Positions 1 through 11,100 of a stretch of DNA of 64,000 bases are shown here, in pieces. Position numbers and translations under genes: made by a program. Origin of the DNA: Diploscapter coronatus (lineage: Eukaryota; Nematoda; Chromadorea; Rhabditida; Rhabditidae); assembly GCA_964036155.1 (NCBI GenBank), contig OZ038423.1, positions 44,221,249 to 44,285,248 on the forward strand. Reading direction: 5' to 3'. The notes under the pieces were generated by a model. That model saw only the letters and a program-made list of their open reading frames with translations, searched no databases and was not told the DNA's origin. How positions within the stretch are numbered: the first letter of the stretch is position 1; each line of letters begins with the position of its first letter.

Positions 1-248
1 TTCAAAATTAGTGCGTTTCCTTACTCGCTGATGATAAGTCATAAATTTCTAATTTTTAAAATACAGCGATTCTGATACTTTTAATCTCGATATTTTCAAC
101 AAGTTTCACAAAAAATCAACTTTCATTATCAAATTCTTTGAATGATGATTTGAGGTATTGATTTTGAAAATAAACAAGGATAATTATCCACTTACTTTTC
201 CATTTAACTAATTAATTAGATAATTACGTAGTTAAATGAGCTAATTAC

Positions 249-805
249 CGTTTCAGTCAATTCGACGAGCATTTTCTCCCTGGCTTCCTGGTAGTGTTGC
301 AGCCAGTGCCGCTGCAAGTCCATGATCATTCGCTTCATCCGATCGTCAACGACCCAAGCACCTTCCTGAAAGAAAAGGTAATTAAGCGAGTAGCTAAGAT
401 TTTTTTTCGAAATATATAATAAAAATGAGAGCTTCATTAGCTTGTTAGTTATTCTTGAGAAACTCCGAAACATACTCGAAAGTTTGAGAAATAAAATTGG
501 GATTCAAAAGTATCTTGGTGAAGGTTGGATCATAATTATTGGAATTTTAAAACACCAAGAATTGTGTTTGAGACTTATTAGATTTTCTTTTATTTTTGAC
601 GATATTCAATATAGCAGTCTTTTGACTATCTCGAAGAAAATGTCGAAATTGTTATGCAACATTTTGAAACGTATTTTACTTGCAGGAAAGTTCTTACCTC
701 CCCGTCCTGGGACGAGAAATCGACCTTGACGTCCCTAGCCAGGTCGGCCACTCCGCTCATCTCGTTGGCTCCGTGATTGTTTTCCATCATTCCCATGTTA
801 TCCAT
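249..805 (-). CDS. 5' end of an unrecognised coiled-coil protein gene (partial)
   Basis: Two coding exons read on the minus strand: 805-698 starting with ATG (M-D-N-M-G-M-M...), donor GTAAGAA, then 365-249 after a TTTCAG acceptor, ending at donor GTAATT. Both are phase 0 and the gene continues past the left edge, so it is incomplete. The 75 visible residues are an Asp/Asn/Met-rich N-terminus followed by a strongly helical, charged stretch (DDRMKRMIMDLQRHWLQ and on to EKMLVELTET) that looks like the start of a coiled coil. Such a helix precedes the MYND finger in ZMYND8/ZMYND11-type proteins, but no finger is visible, so that is only a guess. The gene is divergent from the plus-strand gene at 2182. 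No acceptor precedes the ATG, so it may start conventionally. Upstream exons cannot be excluded. Confidence 0.6.
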
Positions 806-928
806 CAAACGGTCCGCAAAAATCAATAAGTTAGTCACTTGTTCAACGCAAATCGATAAAATAACCACTTGGAAAAGTAACGAGCCAAAAGAGACCTTTG
901 TCTTTCGAAAAGGTAAAGCTGAATTTCT

Positions 929-1072
929 ACTGTATTTTTTTTAGAAAATACGGTAAAAGTTGACTATCCTTGTCTGAAGATAATGCAGTATCGAAAAATA
1001 AGATTTTTGAAAGAAAATCTTATTTTTCGATTCAAAATGACGAAGCAAGTCTACTGTAGGAAAATACGGTAA
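929..1072. repeat. hairpin flanked by direct repeats
   Basis: A perfect 17-base stem (991-1007 TCGAAAAATAAGATTTT and its complement at 1014-1030) with a six-base loop. About 40 bases outside each side lies a copy of the direct repeat CTACTGTA...AAAATACGGTA (starting near 929 and 1052). The arrangement suggests a small mobile or structural element in the divergent promoter region. Confidence 0.6.
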
Positions 1073-1103
1073 CTCAGGAAATCAAGAAATTTTTCGAAAG
1101 TAA

Positions 1104-1398
1104 CGATTTTATCGGATGCGGACGAAAAACGCGAACGTCCCACTATCCGTACAACGACTGCGAATCTGTATGCTTTTCGGCCTCACCAACCAAAACCAAT
1201 CAATAAATCGATAAATCTGGAATTTGAACAAAATTCCCAAAAGTAATTGGAAACCACTAAATTCTCCCTCCTTCTCTTTCCTTTCATTCGCCCATTGATC
1301 GAATTTTAACTACGCGTTTAAACGCAAAGTACGCTGTAAAAAACTCGCCGTCGTTATACGGATAGTGGGGCGTTCGCGTTTTTCGTCCGATAAAATCG
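1104..1398. repeat. imperfect inverted repeat, about 50-base arms
   Basis: Left arm 1104-1158 and right arm about 1345-1398 are reverse complements over roughly 50 bases; they share the core GACGAAAAACGCGAACG and the run CACTATCCGTA. The left arm has a six-base insertion and the two arms differ at a few other positions. The spacer is about 185 bases. Similarity fades gradually outside the arms. It could be a MITE or a foldback transcript; no target duplication was identified. Confidence 0.65.
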
Positions 1399-2170
1399 CC
1401 GTTTTGTCGATTTTTGATTGATTTTCGTTCGACTTTTGCTGGGTCCAGAGTGGATTCTCGATTTGACAGGAGATGGACGAAGTAGAGATGGAATCGAGTC
1501 AACAGCGGCAAGGAGAACAAGAGGTTGGTCGCGAGGCTCTTATAGACAAAACAAGGCGAAGTTTTGAGTTGATTTGGAAGAAATCTGATTTGAGAGTAAA
1601 CACCTTTCGTGACAATGATTTTTGAAAAGTGTAAACAAAACTCTGCGAAAAAGATTAGAAGAGGAGACAGATAATAGCTCAGCTGCGCGCACATTGAATC
1701 GCTCGTTCGAGGGTTTTATTTGTCGCTAGTTTGAATTGAAGCACTTGAATCGAAATTCAGATATTTTGAAAACGTAAGAAAATCGTACGCTATCCCTCAA
1801 TGTTCGAACAGAATATCGACATTTTTGAAAGATACTTGCGATATTTTTACGCAGAGTCCCCAGGTGGATATGCCAAATCCCGTTACATATAGGAAACTTT
1901 TCGAATAAAAAGGTATTCTGGGCTGTAAATAAGAGTTTTGTGAAGAAAAATGTGCGCGGGTATTTTAACCTGATTTTTTGCACAGGACCATTTCATCAGG
2001 CTTATCGTTGAACTAGATGGTGTTATTTGAGACATATTGGATTTAAGAGTGCTTCCCTATTTAAAACTACCACGTTTCTGCCAAAAATGCATTCTTGAAA
2101 GAGAGCGGAGCTTAGAGACTAATTATATTATAGAGTTGAGCTAATTGTTTAAATACTTTCTTTCAAATTG

Positions 2171-2184
2171 TCAAATTTCAGATG
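2171..2184 (+). promoter_or_regulatory. probable spliced-leader trans-splice acceptor at the start codon
   Basis: The sequence TCAAATTTCAG is followed immediately by ATG at 2182. A good 3' splice site with no leader bases between it and the start codon is the usual pattern of a spliced-leader (SL1) acceptor in nematodes. A cis-spliced 5' UTR intron would look the same. Confidence 0.55.
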
Positions 2185-5100
2185 GTCGATTTATCAGCGG
2201 AAGATTCCAAAATCGAACAAGAAGAAGAAGAAGAAGACGACGCTCCGATGAATGTTGATCAGGATTCCGAAGCTCAGTAAGTCGTGAAATTTAATGATTC
2301 GTAAAATTTTCCCTCCTGCCTTTTTTCTTGAAACTAAATTTAAAAATTCTTTTTTTGTTTCAAAATTGATTATGGAGAGAAGCTTATAAAAGCTCAATGA
2401 TGAACAAATCTATAGTATTAGTTAAGAACATAAATTCAGAACCTCAAGTCAGCCCAACGAAGCTGGAAACGGTTCGTCGAATATCGAGAAGGACGAAAAT
2501 CACCAAGCGGCCAAAGCCGAGGGCGAAGTGGATGAGGGCGAGTTGAGCAATCAGGAGGTTGATTTTTTTTTTATTATTATTTAAAAATAAATTCCCATTT
2601 TCTCCAAGGAAAACGAGGGTGAATTGTCTGATGATGAAAAATCTTCGAAAGCAGAGCCGGAAAGGAAGGAACCCGAACCGAAAGTTTCCAAACTCGATCG
2701 GCTCAAAAATCTGCAGTTCGCCAAGGAGGACAGCAAAAAACGAGGGACAGCGGACAGACGAGTACGCTCATTTCTGCATGAGTAAGTCCGATTTTTAAAT
2801 TGACTACTTGGATAAGAGATAATTGATATATCTTTTATTACTGATTTCTCCTCATCCTAGTCCTATCTTCTCTTCTTAACTGTAGCGCGCGTCCTCATAA
2901 CATCGTGACATATAGTAATTTCCTGGAAAAAGGATCACAATTTAAAGTTTCAATTTTATGGAATACGACTGTCAAGAGGGTTGCGATTCTTATTCATTGA
3001 TTTTGGAACTCTTTTTCGAGCCACTTAAAATTTATTCTTTAATCTTTATTCGTTGTATTCTCACTTTCTAGATCAAGATTTGATCAAGACTATCTTGGTA
3101 ACTCTTCAAATTTGAAGGTTACTTGAACTATTATGAAAAGAATGCATATTAAAATAGGTCAACTCTTTTATTTTTTTGGGAGAAAGGTATTACTTATAAA
3201 AGTTTTTAAAAGTCGGGGAAAAGGATCAGCTAAAAGTCAGCGTAAAGGCAGGCGTCAGAGGGTCAGAGTCAAAAATCAGAAACTAGTTCGCGCGCTGCCC
3301 TTTCAGTCTTTCGGTCTTTAAAAAGGAAACAGTTTTTAGCAGAAATGAGTGATATTTGGAAATCATACATTTTTTCTCTGAAGTTATTTGTTTCTAGATT
3401 TTGGGAGCTTACTTTTATGTTCTATTGAAATGTTAAGTTTCTTTTATCGATAATCAAAAGCAAGGAAGATTTTTCAAAATCGGAACTATTTTTTATTCGT
3501 TAACCAAAAGCATATAGATTTCAGGATTTTTGAAATGCAAACCTCTTATTTTTTAAATCCACCTCTTCTAATATTTTGAAGTTTGTATTTTACGTCGTTA
3601 TTGCAGTCAGACTAACTTCGACGAATTATTGCGAATTTCTAATTTTTGAAACCTACAAAAATTCTTTCTTTTATCTTTACTCTTTAAAGCCTAATCCCTG
3701 AATTTCTAGCTGATAGATTAAAACTAACGCTTTGTAAAGCACGAGATTTTTGACAGCGGCGGCTTTATGTGTGGAAAATTATGAAAAAATCGTCTGGCAG
3801 ACGAGAGCAAAATATTGAGAGGGCTTAGAGAAAGAAAAATGATGAGACTATTAGGTTTTGAGAAGGTTGCACAAAGTTTATTGAATTTTTTGAAAGGCGA
3901 TAAAGCAACATAGCAAGAGTTTAAAGTTTTTAATTATTAGAAAGTTAGGCTAGAAAATATAAATATAGAAAAGTTAAAAAAGATTAACGAGAAAGAGTAT
4001 TGAATTTTTAAGAGGATTTAGAGAAGCAGAATCTAAGCTTTATCTTCATCTTTCATCCCCTTTTTATCGCTATCTCCTAGATTTGTTCAAAGCTTTCGTC
4101 AATCATTGAAGATATTGATATCTATGTCGCGTTTATTGATGCCTGTCGTCACAATTTTGCCTTTTCTTTAAAATTTTCTTTTTCCCCTAACGTTTTCACC
4201 TCTTTTAGAAAATTTTGATCTCTTGAAACTTTCTGATCTCATTTCATAAATTCTTGATCTCTTTATTTTTCTATCTCCCTCATTCATATTTTCTGATTCT
4301 CTAGGAACATCATTCTTGACAGGCTTCCTCATTTTCCTTATTTCTTTGACATTTCCTTCATCAACTTATCATTTCTATGAGGTCGCTAGCTTACCTTTAC
4401 AATGTCAATGATTACTTTGACAAGGCGACAAGAGATAGGGGTTGCAGAATGACAGATTATAATTGAGACTTAGATGATCTTCAGTTTTCTGAGATATCAT
4501 CTTGTGTCTATTTATCAAAAAATTTATGGACTTTTGAAATCGATGCAATCTTTTTTATCTCCTGACTTGGAAGTTATTTTTATTGAGGCCAAAATCGACG
4601 GGTTGACTGTAGATTATCAAGAATTTTCAATATGAAGCTTTCAAAATGATGAAACTTATTCCATTTTATGACTTGATCAGTTCTTTGAAATTTTATAAGA
4701 TTTCTTGATCCAAGAATTTTGACGTCTTTCGTCTGCAGAATGCAACTTTTTCCGGGAATTTCATAGAAAAACGATCTCAAGTTTCAGAGCGAGAAAAATC
4801 GTTGTGATTTGTTTGAAAACGCGCAAAAATTGCACGTTTCTCTGATCATTCGAAAATCTTTCTCCACATGTTGAAGAGTAGTTTTTAAAAACCGACTTAA
4901 TATTTTCTAAAAAGTAATTTTCGAGTTAAACGCAAGAATTTCTAAGTTAGCGGTGAAACTGTAACCTGTGAAGGTTTAAAGCTGGACGAGACTAGAAATT
5001 TTCGCATTACAAGGACGCTTTTACTATTTAACAGTACTGATAATGTGTTAAGGGTAGGTAAACAAAGAAAAGAGAAAAAGTTAAGGAAGGATATAAATAG

Positions 5101-8100
5101 TAGAGGTCTTTGAGAGGGGAAAAGATAAGAAAAGGAATAGTACGGGTTTTAAGAGAAGAAAAGGTAAAGAGTAGGCCAGAGAAATGACGAAATAGTGTTG
5201 ATTTTCGAGAGGTCAGAAAAGAAAGAGAAGGTTCGGGTTCATGCGTCAACGTTTGCGAGCGTCACTTGTCTTCTGGCGACCTCAACAAATACTTTCTTTC
5301 TCTTCTCCCTCTTTATCAGCCCTTCCTCTCTCCAAAGAACCAGTGGCAGATTCTTTCTGCGTCTTTTCCACTCTCTTACTTGAGGTACTATTTTATCTCG
5401 TGGAATTCATAACCATTCGGCGATTCCTGATGAATGAATTGTGATGTTTCTAGGTTTCAAATTATAGCTTATTTCATTTATTTATTACTTCTGCCGATAT
5501 TGCTCCACTTCTTGATACTATTTAAAATTGACTAGATTGTCTACATTCGTTAGTTAAGTTTCAACGAACATATGACTATTCAAGGCTACTTGGAACCCAC
5601 GAGATATCGAGACACGAGGCATAGACAAAATAGTATAGGGTTAGCGTAGGGGATATGAGATGATAGGTTTTCTTTTCCCACACCATTTCTCAATGTTTCG
5701 TGTCTAGCGGTTTCCAACTTGCCCTATTCAATATCACTATCTGAAATTATTTTCGTATTTTATACCGGTAAAATTTCTATCTGCATCTAATCTACTATTT
5801 TCCAATTCCCATTGCGCAACTTTTCTAACTATGCAAATTTAGCACTTTCTTGAAAGTTACTGTATTTATGCTAATTGTGACCTTGAAGATTTGATTTTAC
5901 GTGTTTTGTTCTTTTAAAAGAGTGCAATGATTTTTCGGGGCTTTGGTTTTTATTTCGTCGTGTGAAGAGAGGGTGCACCCTTTTCCTGCCCTGCATAAAC
6001 TCTTATCTAAAATGAGCGTTCTTTACTCGGGTTATCTATAGATTTTTTCTCTTTCCTAAACTATTTCACGTCTTTTCTCTTTTTTTTTCATTAACTATTT
6101 CATTTTTATCCTACTCTATTCTCTACTTTTCAAATGATATTTTTCTTCATTTATTACCTTCTTTTTGCCTCTGTTTTTCAAATACTATTTTCTCTTTCAA
6201 CATGTTCCAGTTTATATCACTAATCAAATTGCTATTTTCTCTTTCCCATATCGTTCACTTTTCCACGGTTTCAATAGGACGAGACATTGTGCGAAATGAA
6301 GAGAGTGAAAAGAAAGAAAATTTATAGAAATATATTGAATTGAGGAGAGATCGGAGAAATAGAGTGCTACAAGCGAGACGGTTTTTCGCCTTCCATCGCC
6401 ACTTTGCCGACCGCTTTATTGTCTTCCTGTCTGTGTCTTTCTTTCCCTCTCTTTCAGAGAATTGATTTTATATCTCGTCATATGCGTTAGAATACGAGTA
6501 AAAATGTTTGGTATATCTGAGCATTTACAATAATTTCCAGTGATTTAGAATAGGCTGGAAAAGTTGTCTATGATGTGCCTTTTAAATTCTTGCATTTTTC
6601 TTTAGGATTTAGAAAATTGCATCTCTAGTGTTTTGGCATAAAAATCCAAATCCATCTGGAATATATTGAAGCACTTTCGATTTTTTGCATTTATCTTTCG
6701 TGAGAATAATGATAAGCACGTTTTGAGACTTGATGCGATTCATGGGCTTTTTTATTCCTCTTCCTTAAAGATCGTGAACTGTCTAATCCCATGTTTGAGG
6801 AATGAGATTATAAAACAGGCTGGGATATTTGAGATTCTAATTGTTTCTTACGATTTTGACTTTCTTCTGCGATGAAAGATAGGATCAGGAAACAGGCTGG
6901 CATATAAGATTTTGCGAATTATTTTCTTTCCTTGTTAATAGAAGAGCTTCGCGTAACGTAAGAATAGTGAAGGCGTTTCTTGATAATTGAATGATAAGAA
7001 TTAGATAAGATTTTTAAGAGGATAAGGATTTTTGATCATTAGGAGGAATTGGGATATCTTAGCCAGGATATTTTATCTGAAAAATATGCTAGGGATTTGC
7101 GAATAGGAATTTTTGACTGCCATTATCAATGCTTCTCTTTCCTACCTTTCAAATATCCTAATTTTTCAGTACTTCGTATAGCAATACAATAACTACAAAT
7201 TAGAAATTTTAACGAATTTTCTATTCATCTGAAATCTGTTTTTCCTAAGGTTTTAAAGCTTTGAAGAAGAAATGATTTTCAGAAAGGGCGCCGACCCGTT
7301 CAGTGCTAAAGGTAACACTCCGCCCAAAAATGAGTCGGGCGAAAATCGCGAGCATTCGGATTCGACGAGAGAACGACGCAGCGATAAAGACAGAGTGAAT
7401 GAAAGGTCGGGGTCGAGGTGGGGTTTGTTTTATTTTCAATAAATAAAAATAATCGATAGGTTTAAAAAGCTGAAAGCTTTACGAAATTGATATTGATTAA
7501 ATATCTTCTGTATAAAGAGGAGTTTACAGAGGAAAAAACCTCAAATCAATAATTTTTAATTATATTTCAAGTGTTTCCTTAAAGAAAATGTAATTTTGCA
7601 AACTAGTTTTTCTTTATCTTAGCAAATATACAAAAATGAGCAAAATTCGGATTTTCAGAAACGACCGCTCACCGAGCCCTTCGCGAGATGAGCGCAGACG
7701 ACGTCGACGTCCTCTAGATGATGATGACAGCAAAAAGCCGGATGGATACGCTGATGAAAATTTGGTACTTTCAAAACCTCTAAAAAATAATTTCAGTAAT
7801 GTTCAGGTCCATCACCCGCACGACCACCTGCCTCCACCAGTGCTTTTCACTAGATGCAACCAGCTCATCTCGAAGGGCGAACACCATGTCAGTTGATTTT
7901 TTAAATTTACTATTTCGCAAACTGAATTTCCCGTTATTATTACCATATTTCTTTGGATTTTTAATGGTATTTTATGAAACACAATTCAGCGGCTTTTGTT
8001 ATGTCTTGATGCTCGCTTCTTTTTATCTTTAAAGATACGACGGTATTAACTTGTATTTTTCCTTTTCTTATATTTGATCATCTGAAACATATTCAGCAAT

Positions 8101-11100
8101 CAATATTCGTAAATTGTCAAAAAGTTTCATCAGAAAAATCCCGCATTGAACGCCTTTTTGATATGTCCAAAAATAGCTTTTTCCACTTTTCATGAAGCCT
8201 CCCCTTTAATGCTACTACCCAAATAGGCTTATCGAATTATCACTTATCAGAGCGATATTTCATGATTATTAGAGTTTCCGTCATAGACTACCTAAAAACT
8301 AGAGGTAGAAAGAAAAAAAACGAAATATTATGGAAAATTTGGAGAGCGAGAGAAAAAGAGTTGCATATTCCAACATGCCGTGAGGTACAGGAGCTTATCT
8401 TTTCCATTTTTCTTTTCGATCTCTCATTTTGAATACTATTTCCTAATTTTGCTCTCTCTAACTATCTATTTTTCAAGTACTATTTCCCATTTTTTGCTTT
8501 TTCATTCTCTTCCTTTCTATGATCTTTCGCCTATTTGCACATTTCTCCCAGCGGGAGTCCGCAGCAGACCACCACCACCTTTTGGCTATGCAAAATCGCG
8601 AATATACCGTCCCCGCTAACACCTAATAATATTGGTTTTTCTCTGGCTTCATCTTCTTACATACTATTTCTCCTCTTTTTCAATGCTATTTCTTCATTTT
8701 TCCTAGCCTCATACTTTTACAGACTATTTTTTACGTCTTTTTTCTCTAATTCTATATTTTTTAATGAATTTTCTTTGATTTTTCAAAGTCTGGCTCTCTA
8801 CAATTTTCAAAAGTTCAAAAGATCACTTGACTCTTCGAACAAATTTCGTATTTTGGCATTTGCGTTTCTGAAAAGATTGGTCTTTTTCTGGGCATTTTCG
8901 AGACATTTAACGATTGTTTATTTGGAACTCGGAACGCCTTAAAGGAATGTCGACACGTAATTGGTTAGATTCTATAGTTTAATTTGTTTATAAATTGGGT
9001 AATTGGGAGCCATTCTTTAGCTTACGCTCATTGGAATTATGAAAAATCGTGCAGATTGTATTAGAACTTGAAGATAGTCACATTTATAAGAATTTTGAAA
9101 TTCATTTAAAAAGTTAAAAAAAAATATATATATATATATCAATTCCGGTAACCTTCGTGTCGAGCAAAATTATATCTATCGAATTATGCGGGCAGTAAAT
9201 CGGAATTACGAGGCTTTTAGCGCCGAAGGGAATTTCACGTTTAATCTTTCGGAAACCGAGAAAATCTTTCTGAAATTCTTATTCCTCTTCAAATTGCTTA
9301 CTATCTCATCTATCAAAAGCTATTTCTTTCTCTAACACTCATCTTCTCGAAACTTTCTCACTTTTTCGTCTTCTTTCACCAAATCTTCACACTCTCTAAT
9401 CTTTGTTTTGGCAAAAACCGCAGTTTTCCTCTGATTCAGATTCACTTTATTTATCCCTCTACATTTTTACTTTTCCCTTCCGAAGATTTCACGGCCAAAG
9501 TCGAAAAACGCTATTTGCATACTCTGCAAAATTTTGACGCGCAAGTAAAATATTGAAAGAATCTATGTTCCGTCTTTTGATGAAGATAATTTACATATTA
9601 CATAAGAACTTCGGTATTGCGTCACAATACAGTCTCTGAATTGTTTCTGGAAATTTTAACGTTAAAATATTTGAGCATTCAATAATAGATTGCTCGCTGG
9701 GGCTATCTTTCTGTATTGCACAAAAAATACTTTGGATTTTGTATGTTTCAAAAAAATCTTATCTTGAAAATTTCTATTTCCATATTGATTGCAATTTGCC
9801 AACAACGATTAGAAGTTGTCCATTTTCCAAGAAGTGTTACGTGATGTTTATCACCTCAGCGTTTGATGTTTCAACCAAAGAATGCGTTTGCGCCTGGGGA
9901 GATTTATCTTTGGAGGAAAAAGTGGGAACAAAAGCTGAGAAGGAATGAGCGCAAGCGTACCGAGTTACGTCAGGCTGATTGATGATCGATATTTTTGTTT
10001 TTTTTCTTTTTTTGTCTTATCAAATATCACTTTCTCTATGTTATCACACTTTACAATATTTTCTTATTTCTCTAGCTTGCTTCTTTTCCACCATCTTCAA
10101 TTGACTATACTATTTCTCCAAATTGATCTCTGGACTAAAATTTTGCAATCTTGTGGCACAGTTGTTATTGTTTTGTTCTAATGATAAATGTCCGCCACAC
10201 TCTGCGCTGATTTTTCATTTCTCATTTTCTTTACAAAAAGGCGAGGAGAGTTCGCATTTTGTTTATCACTTTAATCAGGGGCGAAATTTTTGTTTTTCGG
10301 TCGAAAACCTTCGGAGTCGATTATTTTGAGTCTACTAAACTATCGCTGGAATTAGTGATAATTAGATTATTTTATCTGAGTTATATTAGAGTTTAGATAG
10401 CAATTGGGTAGGTTTCAAAATCTCTTGTGGTTTTTATTGAATAATGATATCTAATATTTCCTTTTGAGATGTACCAATTATGATAATCTTCAAGTGAGTC
10501 TCGAAAAATTTCACGATATTTCATGATTCTACCTACACTAGTATTATGCCTGATGATTTTCCTTGATTCTATCAATCTTAAAAAAAAGTTATGCTTCACA
10601 AAAATTGCGCTAATCCTTTATTCATTTTGTAATTGTTTTGATTTATCAAAATTTTAAAAATAAAAAATTCCAATTCTCAGGCCTCTACTATCACCGATGA
10701 AGAGCTTCGCATTTGCATCGCCGATTTCATGGACCTCGACCACGAGCTCACCTTGCTCTCCGAGAAGAGGAAAAAACTCAAAGTGTAAGGGTCCTTATAA
10801 TATTTGAAAATAAAAGACCCATTTTTGAAAAAAATATAAAAGTCAATACTCCTCGATTACCTCTTTCTGGATTCACATTCAAAGTAAAGATTTCTAAATT
10901 TTTAGAAGAAATTTCGAAGGAAAAAAATTTGTGATATGTTTCAATCAAAGTGGGTTATGTTGATTAGCCATTTTGCATAATATTCAATGTCAACCTTTAT
11001 CATAAACGGAAATCATGCTAAAGTTCTTCTAGTTTTGTTTCTAAGATTCCATATGTTTCTTTAAGCTTTATGTGAACTTTAGAAGAAATTGAAAATTGAA

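Larger units (their letters stand above)
806..2181. other. divergent intergenic region with two inverted repeats
   Basis: About 1.4 kb between the minus-strand gene ending its first coding exon at 805 and the plus-strand gene starting at 2182. It should contain both promoters. I see no clear core promoter elements. It holds a tight hairpin at 991-1030, flanked by direct repeats, and a second, longer inverted repeat at 1104-1398. The minus-strand open frame 1694-1284 runs through the inverted repeat and shows no protein-like features. Confidence 0.7.

Noticed and set aside
1284..1694. Minus-strand open frame of 136 codons in the divergent spacer
   Set aside because: It runs through the inverted repeat at 1345-1398 and has no domain, no splice context and no link to neighbouring exons.
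2762..2781. Upstream donor GTACGC for exon 3 of the proline-rich gene
   Set aside because: It would leave phase 0 and the next exon then meets a TAA at once; the GTAAGT donor at 2782 keeps the frame.
8380..8942. Overlapping plus-strand open frames rich in Ser, Phe and Leu
   Set aside because: They arise from pyrimidine-rich low-complexity intron DNA.
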